A DNA stretch of 18,777 bases from an uncultured Flavobacterium sp. (GTDB lineage: Bacteria > Bacteroidota > Bacteroidia > Flavobacteriales > Flavobacteriaceae), in the NCBI RefSeq assembly GCF_943913405.1, contig NZ_CALTYA010000054.1, forward strand, positions 1 to 18,777, in the 5' to 3' direction. Position numbers and translations under genes: made by a program. Under the pieces are notes generated by a model that worked only from the letters and a program-made list of their open reading frames with translations, was not told the origin of the DNA and searched no databases. Within the stretch, counting starts at the first letter, position 1, and every line of letters begins with the position of its first letter. This document shows, piece by piece, positions 6,649-14,044 of the stretch.

Positions 6649-9176
6649 TGGGGGCCGCAAAACTGGCTAGAGGGCTGCTGTGCGCCTGCCTGCCCTGGCT
6701 TTCAGCAGCGCAGGGGCAGCAGGCGGGGCTCAAGGACATCACTCCCGAGGCGTATGGGAAATGGGGAACGCTTTCGGCAGGAAGCCTTTCTGACGACGGC
6801 CGCTGGATTGCCTACAGGATGGCTTATGCCCATGCGGATACGCTGTTTGTGCAGCACTGCAGGACAGGGCAGCGGCTGGCATTTGCTGAGGGGAAGGAGG
6901 CGCTTTTCAGCCCGGACAGCCGAAGGGCGGCGATTGCCTATAGCGGAGGCAGGCTGCTGGTGCAGGAGCTTGACGGAAGCGGGAGCGCTTCTTTTTCGAA
7001 CGTTTCTAAATTTGAATGCAGCCGGGAGGGAGGCTTTTTGGCCGTGCTGGCAGGCGCACGGCTTTCGCTGCTGACGGCCAAGGGCAGGATGCTTTCGGGA
7101 CTTTTGGACCTCTCGGACTTCAGCATCAGTGCTTCCGGCACGGTCGCCGCCCTTGGAAAGGGAGGCGTTTTTGTGCTGCCTGCCGCCAGCGGCTTCCAGC
7201 CCGTGCCGCTGCTTCGCGACAGCACGTCGGCTTTCAAGAGGCCGAGCTGGAGCAGGGACGGAAGCCAGCTCGCTTTTTTCGGCACCGCGACAGGCAAAGG
7301 AAAAGACAGGCCGGAAAGCAAAATCTACTGGCACAGCATGGCGTCGGGCAGGCTTGCGGTACTTGATTTTGAAAAGGAGGAAGCGCTCCAAGGCCTGGTG
7401 CCGCTTTCCGGCGGCGCTTCGGCGCCTGTCTTTTCAGAGGACGGGCAGCGGCTCTTTTTCAGCGCCAAGCCAGCGGCGGCGGCCGTTTCTCCCAGCACGC
7501 TAGTAGAAGTATGGGACAGCAGCGCGCCGCTGGATTATCCGCTTCAGGCGCTTCGGGGGGCGCCTGAATTGCGCCCGCGGCTTTACTGCTGGACGGCAGC
7601 GTCAGGCAGGGTCCTGCGGCTGGGCAGCGCGGCTTTCCCCAAGGCCTTTCTGACCGGCAGCAGGGAACATGCGGTATCGGTTTCGGAAGGGCCTCCCGAG
7701 CCTGAGTCGGAAGGGAACAGCAAGGCAGACTATACCATTACTGATCTCTGCTCAGGCGCCACGGTGCCTTTCCTGCGAGGGCAGGGCACGGAGCCGGGAT
7801 CGATGCTTTCTTCTCCTGACGGGAGCCTTATCGCATACCACAGGGACGGCGACTGGCACACCTACGGCCCTGCTTCTGGAAATCACACGAATATCACCAA
7901 GGGCATGGAGGCACAATTCAGCACTGCAAGCCCGGGGTGGTCGGCTGACAGCAAATTTCTGGTGCTTCACGATGCGCACGACGTGTGGCTCATTTCTGGG
8001 GACGGGCTCGACAGGCGGCGCCTGACAAAAGGCAGAGAGGGGCAGGCCGTATTCAGGATATGCGGCGCCGCCCTGCCCAGAGGCGCGAGGCATCCCAATG
8101 ACTTTTTCAGCCAGACTTTTGACCTTGCATCAGGAGTGATCTTCACGGCAGCAGGGAAGGACAAGAAAAGCGGCTTTTATGCCTGGAGCCAGACTAAGGG
8201 GCTGGAAGAGATTGCCTATGCGGACAGCATGGCCGACAATATAAGGACGGCCCCGAATTCGAAAACCTATGCCTATATGGAGCAGACGGCACAGCTGCCG
8301 CCGAGGCTGGTGCTGGCCAGCCCGGGCGGCAAGAGGCATAAGGTGCTCTACCAGTCCAATGCGCACAGCACAAGCTACAAATCAGGTGCAGCCAAGCTGG
8401 TCGCCTACCGCAATTCCAAGGGCGAGGCGCTGCAAGGCGCGCTGTTCTATCCTGCGGACTATTGCGAAGGACAGCAGTATCCGATGGTCGTGCAGGTCTA
8501 TGAGCAGCCTTCCGGCCGCCTGCACGAATACAGCAACCCTTCTGCCTACAGCAACATAGGCTTTTCAAGGATGAACTATACTGCCGACGGCTATTTCGTG
8601 CTCTATCCCGACATCAGCTATGAAATCGGGAATCCCGGCCCGTCTATATTGGACTGCGTGACTTCTGCTGTCGGTGCCGTCTTGCGCATGGGCGTGGCGG
8701 ACAGGGACAGGATCGGCCTCCTGGGGCATTCCTTTGGCGGCTATGAAGCCTGCTACCTCGTGGGCCATACCACCCTGTTTGCGGCGGCGGTTGCCGGAGC
8801 GGCAGTAAGCGACATGGCGGGAGGGAGCCTGAAGATGGACTTTTCTACCGGCCGGCCGAGGAGCTGGAAATTTGAGTCAGGCCAGTACCGCATGGGAATG
8901 CCGCTGCCGGAGGGGCTTGATGCCTACCGCAGCAATTCACCGATCTCAAGCACGGGCCCGATCGTGACACCGCTGCTTTCGTGGGCGGGAAAGAAAGATG
9001 TTTCGGTGGACTGGGAACAGAGCGTTGCGCTGCACCTGCTGCTGAAAAGGCAGCATAAAAAAAGCCTGCTGCTGGCCTATCCTGCCGAAGGCCACGTGCT
9101 GGCTTCGCCAGAGGCGCAGGCCGACCTGTCTGCCAGGATAAAGGCATGGCTTGATTTCTACCTGAAACAAAAATGA
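6648..9176 (+). CDS. Exported S9-family (prolyl oligopeptidase-like) serine peptidase
   Basis: This 842-residue product has a Sec signal (residues 1 to about 22, hydrophobic LLCACLPWLSAAQ). An N-terminal beta-propeller region of about 570 residues follows, with repeated short phrases of the type DDGRWIAY, SPDSRRAAIAY, SEDGQRLFF and SADSKFLVL. A C-terminal alpha/beta-hydrolase domain covers about 600-842. The catalytic triad is visible: Ser695 in GHSFGGYE, Asp784 in GKKDVSVDW and His816 in EGHVL, with normal S9 spacing. It would cleave peptides in the periplasm or at the surface. The gene is the third of a tight operon, coupled to SusD by a one-base overlap, so cleavage and uptake are probably linked. 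Whether it prefers proline, as in DPP-IV-like members, cannot be said; oligopeptide size limits come from the family. No disrupted residues were noted. Confidence 0.9.
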   Translation: MGAAKLARGLLCACLPWLSAAQGQQAGLKDITPEAYGKWGTLSAGSLSDDGRWIAYRMAYAHADTLFVQHCRTGQRLAFAEGKEALFSPDSRRAAIAYSGGRLLVQELDGSGSASFSNVSKFECSREGGFLAVLAGARLSLLTAKGRMLSGLLDLSDFSISASGTVAALGKGGVFVLPAASGFQPVPLLRDSTSAFKRPSWSRDGSQLAFFGTATGKGKDRPESKIYWHSMASGRLAVLDFEKEEALQGLVPLSGGASAPVFSEDGQRLFFSAKPAAAAVSPSTLVEVWDSSAPLDYPLQALRGAPELRPRLYCWTAASGRVLRLGSAAFPKAFLTGSREHAVSVSEGPPEPESEGNSKADYTITDLCSGATVPFLRGQGTEPGSMLSSPDGSLIAYHRDGDWHTYGPASGNHTNITKGMEAQFSTASPGWSADSKFLVLHDAHDVWLISGDGLDRRRLTKGREGQAVFRICGAALPRGARHPNDFFSQTFDLASGVIFTAAGKDKKSGFYAWSQTKGLEEIAYADSMADNIRTAPNSKTYAYMEQTAQLPPRLVLASPGGKRHKVLYQSNAHSTSYKSGAAKLVAYRNSKGEALQGALFYPADYCEGQQYPMVVQVYEQPSGRLHEYSNPSAYSNIGFSRMNYTADGYFVLYPDISYEIGNPGPSILDCVTSAVGAVLRMGVADRDRIGLLGHSFGGYEACYLVGHTTLFAAAVAGAAVSDMAGGSLKMDFSTGRPRSWKFESGQYRMGMPLPEGLDAYRSNSPISSTGPIVTPLLSWAGKKDVSVDWEQSVALHLLLKRQHKKSLLLAYPAEGHVLASPEAQADLSARIKAWLDFYLKQK

Positions 9177-9188
9177 AATAAATAAAAA

Positions 9189-9220
9189 ATGCCGGCAGGC
9201 CGCTAATCGGCTGCCGGCAT
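9189..9220 (-). terminator. Intrinsic terminator between convergent operons
   Basis: ATGCCGGCAG (9189-9198) and CTGCCGGCAT (9211-9220) form a perfect 10-bp stem. On the minus strand it is followed by TTTTTTATT, so it ends the MauE-DUF6520 transcript 18 nt after the latter's stop. It lies 12 nt after the S9 peptidase stop and may also stop the plus operon, though no T-tract follows in that direction. Confidence 0.85.
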
Positions 9221-9238
9221 CACTGCCTTATGCTTCCA

Positions 9239-9505
9239 TCAATGGATTCTCCAAAGCTGGTTAGGACAGGAGGTTTCGCCTACCATCTTGTAAAGCGGCA
9301 CGGCACCGTCAAAACAAGGATCATTGTTGTCAATGTCCTGGCACAGCACTGCCGATTCCTCACATTCGCTTTCGCCAACCCTTGCTACCCCGATAAAAGT
9401 TGCAGCGCCTTTGGCCTGTGGCGCGCTGCTGAATGCAAAGGCACCCGCAACCGCAAAAACTACCGCCGCCAATGGAAAGACGGCTTTCATTACTCTTGCT
9501 TTCAT
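9239..9505 (-). CDS. Small exported four-cysteine peptide, DUF6520-like
   Basis: The likely ATG at 9503-9505 gives 88 residues; an upstream TTG would add three. A signal peptide (KARVMK, then hydrophobic AVFPLAAVVFAVAGAFAF) is probably cut near residue 25-31, leaving a mature peptide of roughly 57-63 residues. It contains exactly four cysteines, at 48, 55, 64 and 80 (C-x6-C-x8-C-x15-C), and a conserved-looking end CPNQLWRIH. The organisation, with an N-terminal export signal, few cysteines and a terminal C-x3-L motif, matches what I recall of DUF6520, a Bacteroidota family of unknown function. It is the last gene after the MauE-like protein (90-bp gap) and before a terminator. Two disulfides in the periplasm are likely, with the MauE-like neighbour the probable redox partner (inference). 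A structural, signalling or antimicrobial role remains open. Confidence 0.75.
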   Translation of the reverse strand: MKARVMKAVFPLAAVVFAVAGAFAFSSAPQAKGAATFIGVARVGESECEESAVLCQDIDNNDPCFDGAVPLYKMVGETSCPNQLWRIH

Positions 9506-9562
9506 AGTACTCAATTTAAAAATTTGCGGCCTACTCTTTTCCAGGTTTTCGGCCTTCCCCTG

Positions 9563-9576
9563 ATACTGCGCAGTAT
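9563..9576. promoter_or_regulatory. 14-bp perfect palindrome between MauE-like and DUF6520-like genes
   Basis: ATACTGCGCAGTAT is self-complementary with no loop and sits in the 90-bp gap before the four-cysteine peptide gene. A dimeric regulator site, or an RNA-processing hairpin setting different expression of the two genes, would fit. No T-tract makes it a terminator. Confidence 0.35.
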
Positions 9577-9595
9577 TCTTTTTGAAGCCCGCAGG

Positions 9596-11092
9596 CTATT
9601 GTTTCTTTTCATAAAAAGTATCCCGAAGCCTGTAGACCGTCAGGTACTGCCCGACCAGCGCATACAGCCTGTCCTGAGTCAGGATAAAATCCCTCATTTT
9701 CTTTTTTCTTTTGCCATAGACATAAAAGCTGAACCTGTAAGACTGGTCGCTGATCGCATAGGCGTCGATAACAGATGCCTCGTCCCACATGCTTCTCGGC
9801 TCAAATTTTCCCATGAGCGCGGCGTGTACAAACAGGTAATTTCCAAATGTGGCGGCGGCATTGTTTACTTTCAGCGCAGGCGAAGCAATCTTGCTTCCTT
9901 TTTCAGAACCTACAAAGGCTACCTTGATTTTTACCCTTGAAACCGTATCTATGGTATGCCCCACGGTCTTGCCGGCCATGCGGGCATCTGTGATGAAAAA
10001 TTCATTGCGGTAAGCATATACATAGAGCAGCTTTTTCACCTGCGGATTGTAGAGCAGGCTTCCCGCCGTATCAAATATCCCATCAATCTGTTTTTCGAGC
10101 AGGGGGTGCAGCGAGACGGAACCGCCACTGCCGCCTTTCAAGATGCCGAGCACATTTTCATGGTTCTGGCTGCTGATGGCACGGATGGCCACTGCTGTCG
10201 AATCAATAGGCACAATGGCATTGAAATAAGCATTTCTGTCACTCCACAGCCTGGCCTTCCAGTCGGCAGTGCGCCCCCGGAAAATAAAAGTTTCTGTTCC
10301 GTCGCTGACAAAAAAGTGGGGCGGGGCAACGGTGATTCGCAGCGAATTGTAGGGCCTTTTTTTGGTTTCCAGCGCTATGGCGAATTTATTGACCCGATGC
10401 AGCGCGCTGTCGACCACGGTAACCGTGAGGGGCGAGGCATGGCTGCCTAGAAAAACCGCTCCATTGCCTGAGCCTGCTATATAATAAGCTTCTGATTTTA
10501 AGTCGAGCTCATGGCGAAGTTCTGCGGGATGGTGCGGAAATCTTCTTGTAAAATTATTGCGGTGGCGAATCATGTCTTCCGACACAAGGAAAAGTACGGC
10601 AACGATGGCTGTGCCCAGAAGCAAGCCTGCTGTTATGGCGGATGCCTTGCGAAAGGCTGTGCGGGTGCCTGCCGTTTCAAGCAGGAAGCCCATAATCCCG
10701 AGCAGCACAAACAAGACATTAAATGCGAGATGCTCTTCCCAGCCCAGCTTTTCTAGGATGCCCCCGCAGGAGCAGGGAACGAATGGGCTGCAATACAGCA
10801 TGATTGCTATATATACAGAGAACATTGCCATAAGGGTAAATGACAGGAAAAGAAAAACAGGGCGGCACTTTTTAGCCATGAGCCCCAGCGCAATCATAAT
10901 TTCTAAGGCCGGCACAAGCCATGAGATCCATCCTGCGAAGGCGCTGAGCAGGGGCGATTGTGCAAGCTGCACCTGGAAGCTGTCAAAAGCGAGCAGCTTG
11001 TTCGCTGCCGCATAAATGAAAAGCATTATGTAAGAATAAGCTATAAATTCTGCAGAGGCCGCCTTTATTTTTTGATTTACCGTTTCCATCAT
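9596..11092 (-). CDS. MauE/DoxX-like redox membrane protein with large C-terminal exported domain
   Basis: With ATG at 11090-11092 the product has 498 residues; a TTG 51 nt further upstream is less likely. Residues 16-168 form five membrane helices (about 16-36, 50-73, 78-99, 121-141 and 146-168). The family phrases KLLAFDSFQVQLAQSPLLS and PALEIMIALGL are present, and a cysteine group C101, C107, C109 (VPCSCGG) lies between helices 3 and 4, as in MauE-type proteins that supply disulfide chemistry. Beyond about 170 comes a soluble region of some 330 residues, rich in alternating hydrophobic strands (AVFLG, FFVSDGTETFIFRG, LLYVYAY, RLYALVGQYLTVYRL) that suggests a beta-propeller. MauE itself is well under half this size, so this is a fusion. 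It is followed by the four-cysteine peptide gene, its probable client (inference). Confidence 0.8.
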   Translation of the reverse strand: MMETVNQKIKAASAEFIAYSYIMLFIYAAANKLLAFDSFQVQLAQSPLLSAFAGWISWLVPALEIMIALGLMAKKCRPVFLFLSFTLMAMFSVYIAIMLYCSPFVPCSCGGILEKLGWEEHLAFNVLFVLLGIMGFLLETAGTRTAFRKASAITAGLLLGTAIVAVLFLVSEDMIRHRNNFTRRFPHHPAELRHELDLKSEAYYIAGSGNGAVFLGSHASPLTVTVVDSALHRVNKFAIALETKKRPYNSLRITVAPPHFFVSDGTETFIFRGRTADWKARLWSDRNAYFNAIVPIDSTAVAIRAISSQNHENVLGILKGGSGGSVSLHPLLEKQIDGIFDTAGSLLYNPQVKKLLYVYAYRNEFFITDARMAGKTVGHTIDTVSRVKIKVAFVGSEKGSKIASPALKVNNAAATFGNYLFVHAALMGKFEPRSMWDEASVIDAYAISDQSYRFSFYVYGKRKKKMRDFILTQDRLYALVGQYLTVYRLRDTFYEKKQ

Positions 11093-11153
11093 GTCTTGTT
11101 TTATGGCGTAAAATTCTGAAATACAGCAGTATGCAAGGAGCAAGATCGGACTG

Positions 11154-11179
11154 AAAAGTAGTCCATTTGGACTTATTTT
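11154..11179. promoter_or_regulatory. Inverted repeat upstream of the MauE-like gene
   Basis: AAAAGTAGTCC (11154-11164) and GGACTTATTTT (11169-11179) are complementary at 9 of 11 positions with an ATTT loop; AGTCC/GGACT is perfect. It lies about 60 nt before the MauE-like start in the divergent intergenic region shared with the lipoprotein gene. Operator function is inferred from position. Confidence 0.35.
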
Positions 11180-11241
11180 AAACTTTTGGCGGCAGGACGA
11201 ATAATTACCCCCGCCTGCTGCTGGAGCATTCCATAAATGAC

Positions 11242-11249
11242 TATATTTG
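11242..11249 (+). promoter_or_regulatory. Candidate Bacteroidota -7 box for the downstream lipoprotein
   Basis: TATATTTG matches TAnnTTTG exactly. The -33 element is poor: CTG at 11218-11220 with a 21-nt spacer instead of TTG. The predicted start would leave a leader of about 80 nt before the lipoprotein gene. A weak -33 box suggests activator dependence. Confidence 0.45.
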
Positions 11250-11338
11250 GAAAACCTACCTGCCTGATGGCAGCCTGAATATTTCTGACACGGAGGCTAT
11301 AAATCCGAAGGTAAGAACCACATAACCCCAATCTAAAC

Positions 11339-11839
11339 ATGAAAAAATTATTCAGCATCCTGCTGCCGCTGGCAGCCCTGGGCTTTCTTTTCAGCTGTTC
11401 TGCGGACAGTGCCGAAAGCCAGGAAGAATTGCAAAACACAACAACTGCAGACTCTCCACGGGCAGATCCCGGAGGCAATGTCACCTGGATTTGGACGTAT
11501 GGCAGAAAATCGAGGAGCTGCCACGGATTTGGAATCTGCAAGACTGAAAAGGTGAAAGTAAAAATAGAGCCTCTTCCAGAAGTTACCATCATTGGCGCCT
11601 CGAGTGCCAGGGCAAGCGCGCCAGCGCCGGACCAGCTGCACCTTGAGTTTGATGAAAGCGACACGAGGAGCATCATTAACGGCTATGGCGGCACAGTGCT
11701 GCTTATCGAGGAAGACTTTGAAATGGAAAGAGAGATCACAAGCACAATAGGGCTGCGCTCAGGATTTGTAATCAGGGCGGGAAGATATCCGTTGCGATTC
11801 AACGCCGCTACTGGCCTGAATGAAGTTTTTATCAGATAG
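11339..11839 (+). CDS. Small lipoprotein of unknown function with a CHGFGIC loop
   Basis: The 166-residue product starts with a clear lipoprotein signal (KKLF, then hydrophobic core) and lipobox GFLFSC, cysteine at residue 20. A low-complexity, acidic/threonine linker follows (to about residue 45), suited to holding a domain away from the membrane. The next block WIWTYGRKSRSCHGFGICK contains the only other two cysteines, C-x5-C, likely a disulfide-closed loop. After a proline-rich stretch the C-terminal half has alternating hydrophobic and charged segments (TVLLIEEDFEM) and ends in GFVIRAGRYPLRFN, a strand-rich pattern. I recognise no family. It is transcribed away from the MauE-like gene, and a hairpin terminator follows. 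A lipoprotein with a disulfide loop beside a MauE-like protein could be another client of that redox system; this is inference. Confidence 0.8.
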   Translation: MKKLFSILLPLAALGFLFSCSADSAESQEELQNTTTADSPRADPGGNVTWIWTYGRKSRSCHGFGICKTEKVKVKIEPLPEVTIIGASSARASAPAPDQLHLEFDESDTRSIINGYGGTVLLIEEDFEMEREITSTIGLRSGFVIRAGRYPLRFNAATGLNEVFIR

Positions 11840-11859
11840 AATATATTCAGGCATGCAGG

Positions 11860-11887
11860 AGAAAGCCGCCCATTTGGGCGGCTTTCT
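11860..11887. terminator. Bidirectional hairpin terminator between convergent genes
   Basis: A perfect 12-bp stem, AGAAAGCCGCCC (11860-11871) with GGGCGGCTTTCT (11876-11887), closes an ATTT loop 20 nt after the lipoprotein stop. The T-tract is short (TTTCT), so termination may be modest. It also lies downstream of the minus-strand regulator gene. Nothing else is seen between it and 12010. Confidence 0.75.
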
Positions 11888-12010
11888 GCATTGTTCGATC
11901 TGCTGCAATTGGAACTTCGGCCCAGTTTTCTTATTAGGCGATGTGAAGCATCTTTCTAATGAAATGCAGCCTTTCCGGCAACGGCGGGGCAGTGCGAAAA
12001 GCCTCCGAAA

Positions 12011-13690
12011 TTATTCATTGGGACCGCCTGGCCTGTGCCTTGCGTTCAGGCGCTCAATAAAGTAAGTCGGCGCAATCCCCACGTGCTTGAGAAACGCCCT
12101 GGCAAAATGCTGGGAAGTATTAAAGCCGGCTTCTTCTGCCAGTGCCTGCTGCGTATAGTTTCTGTGCCTTGCGCTTTCTTTCAGCAGCTTCACCATATAG
12201 GCGACCTTCAGGCCATTGATGTAGTCTATGGATTTCTGACCGCGGTGATGGTAGATTACCTTAGCTGCATATTTGGTATTGGAATCGAGAATTGCGGCCA
12301 GCCTGGAGATGGTAAGGTCTTTTTCAAGAAAGCTTTTTCCTGATTCAAACTTGAGCAGCCCGGCCAGTATGCTTTCCACGACTTCTGCATTGATGCCTAT
12401 TTCTCCTTTTGGAGGGGCCCATTTTTCCTGTTCGGAAAATGGGATTTCTTCGGACATCAGCCTGTCGTAAATTTTTCTTTTTCTGGCATTTCCTATTGCA
12501 AGGAGTACTACCAGGACTGCAGCAATGAAGAGCAGCACGGCCAATATCCTGGCTATGATTTCTTTGGACTGCAGCCTTCCTTCCAGTTTTTTTCTCGATT
12601 CGAGCAGTTCGCGGGTATCGTATACCCGGCTCATTTTTGCGGAGAGGTACCTGAAATTCTTTTCGATGATGCTGTCTGCCCTCAAAAGCCTGTTGACATA
12701 ATAGAGCTGCGCTTTCAGATCGCCCTGCTTTTTATAATGCCTGATCAGGAGCTCGTAGCTTTCCCTCAAGTCTGGCCTTATATAATCTTTTTGTGAAAAG
12801 GAGCTGTCTACTTTTTTCAGGAACGGAAGGGCCAGGCTGTAGTTTCCCATTGCTATATGGCTCTTGGCCATGTAAAAGTGGGCCATGGTCTCGGATGCCT
12901 CATGCCCGTTGTTCTTTATGCCTGGAAGCGCCTGCCTTAGCTTTGACAAGGCACCGCTGTAATTTTTCTTGAAGTACTGGTTGATTCCCTCCGAGTGCAC
13001 ATAGTAAGGCGCAAAGCTTTCATTTCCAGAACTTATTGCTTCTTTCAGCCCAAGCTCGTTTGTCAGGGAGCAGAGATCTAGCTTGCCCAGGCTGGAGTAG
13101 CAGAGTCCCAAGGAATGCAGCGAGCTCAGGTAAGGCGTGCCGCCGTCTTTCTCAAAATAGGACACGCAGCCGGCAAACATGGCGGATGCTTCCTCGTAAA
13201 ACCCCAGGTAGTATTTAATCTGCGCTACATTAAACTTAAGCTTGTTTTGGAGGTAGGCATCACCAGAATCCGCTATCATCTCATCTGCCAATAAGTAGGC
13301 ATCGAGCGCCTTCTCGTATTTTTTAAGGTCATAAAGGACTATGCCCCTCGTGAGATGCGCGGCGCCCAGAAGCGATCTGCTGTTGGCTTTGGCAGCAGCG
13401 TGCACCATGCTGTCGGCATAGGCAATGCGCATATTATTTTTGGAGAGATAGAGCATTGCCTTGTAGGCGCCTACCATATCGGAATAGCTTCCTTCAGACT
13501 TTGCTTTTTGAAGGTAGGATTCGCTGTAGATATGAGAAACTGCCGAAGGCAATTCGTCTTCATCGAGCCTTTCTGCAAAATAGGCATAGCTTTTATGGAC
13601 GAGGCTGTCGGGCACGACAAAGCGCTGCTGGGCGAATGATAGCTGGCAGGCCAATAGGAGGAGGGTAGCCACACGGCAGTCTTTCTGCAT
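12011..13690 (-). CDS. Membrane-anchored TPR sensor fused to an AraC-type DNA-binding domain
   Basis: The 559-residue product has a signal sequence (CRVATLLLLACQLSFAQQ), then about 330 residues of helical repeats. Tetratricopeptide phrases include AHLTRGIVLYDLKKYEKALDAY, HSLGLCYSSLGKLD and AHFYMAKSHIAMGNYSLAL. A short coiled segment precedes one transmembrane helix at about 375-398 (IIARILAVLLFIAAVLVVLLAIG) with a basic cytoplasmic edge (ARKRK). The C-terminal 110 residues hold two AraC helix-turn-helices: LTISRLAAILDSNTKYAAKVI and QQALAEEAGFNTSQHFARAF, the latter followed by GIAPTYF. Topology implies periplasmic repeats signalling through the membrane to DNA. Such TPR-TM-AraC proteins are common in Bacteroidota. 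A 15-bp inverted repeat in the intergenic space with the next, divergent lipoprotein gene is a likely target. It has no kinase or receiver domains. Confidence 0.9.
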   Translation of the reverse strand: MQKDCRVATLLLLACQLSFAQQRFVVPDSLVHKSYAYFAERLDEDELPSAVSHIYSESYLQKAKSEGSYSDMVGAYKAMLYLSKNNMRIAYADSMVHAAAKANSRSLLGAAHLTRGIVLYDLKKYEKALDAYLLADEMIADSGDAYLQNKLKFNVAQIKYYLGFYEEASAMFAGCVSYFEKDGGTPYLSSLHSLGLCYSSLGKLDLCSLTNELGLKEAISSGNESFAPYYVHSEGINQYFKKNYSGALSKLRQALPGIKNNGHEASETMAHFYMAKSHIAMGNYSLALPFLKKVDSSFSQKDYIRPDLRESYELLIRHYKKQGDLKAQLYYVNRLLRADSIIEKNFRYLSAKMSRVYDTRELLESRKKLEGRLQSKEIIARILAVLLFIAAVLVVLLAIGNARKRKIYDRLMSEEIPFSEQEKWAPPKGEIGINAEVVESILAGLLKFESGKSFLEKDLTISRLAAILDSNTKYAAKVIYHHRGQKSIDYINGLKVAYMVKLLKESARHRNYTQQALAEEAGFNTSQHFARAFLKHVGIAPTYFIERLNARHRPGGPNE

Positions 13691-13858
13691 TTTTCAAAAT
13701 TTTTACAGGCTTAGAATAGAGGCGTTTTGGTTGCACCGTCGTGCAAAGTATCTATAATGGGCGTAATTGTCATAGGATTATAATCCCATGATAATTTCCA
13801 CGCTTCCTGCATTTCGTCTGCGTAAAGAAACATCGATAAGCTGTGCAAAACTTTTAGT

Positions 13859-13898
13859 TGCAATTCTCGAATTACAACCATGCAATTCGAGAATTGCA
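13859..13898. promoter_or_regulatory. 15-bp perfect inverted repeat, candidate AraC-type activator site
   Basis: TGCAATTCTCGAATT (13859-13873) is the exact reverse complement of AATTCGAGAATTGCA (13884-13898), with a 10-nt spacer. Inside it GCAATTC also occurs as a direct repeat at 13860 and 13882, 22 bp apart, about two helical turns, which is the arrangement AraC-family proteins often use. It ends 11 nt before the TTG of a good candidate promoter for the lipoprotein at 14045, and lies 169 nt upstream of the divergent TPR/AraC gene. There is no T-tract, so it is not a terminator. Confidence 0.65.
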
Positions 13899-13909
13899 TA
13901 CTGTAGGCC

Positions 13910-13940
13910 TTGCAACTGCTGCGATGCGTCTATAGATTTG
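13910..13940 (+). promoter_or_regulatory. Candidate Bacteroidota promoter (TTG-N20-TAGATTTG)
   Basis: TTG at 13910-13912 and TAGATTTG at 13933-13940 are separated by 20 nt and match the TTG / TAnnTTTG consensus. The transcript would start near 13947 and carry a leader of about 98 nt to the lipoprotein ATG at 14045. The inverted repeat directly upstream suggests activation. Confidence 0.6.
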
Positions 13941-14044
13941 CTTTTGAATTCAAACGGAAGGGCAGGCGCCGCCCTCGATTAAAAACTGTTCAATCCGCCC
14001 GGGAGAAGCGAACTGAAACCAGTAAAATTAAAAACAGAACGCAC

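Noticed and set aside
2222..9176. Polysaccharide utilisation locus
   Set aside because: SusC/SusD are present but there is no glycoside hydrolase, polysaccharide lyase, sulfatase or hybrid two-component sensor; the third gene is a peptidase.
9230..9940. 236-codon plus-strand frame opposite the peptide and MauE-like genes
   Set aside because: Antisense to two supported genes, crosses their intergenic gap and shows no domain.
11173..11676. 167-codon minus-strand frame opposite the lipoprotein
   Set aside because: Antisense shadow; the plus-strand lipoprotein has a signal peptide and lipobox.
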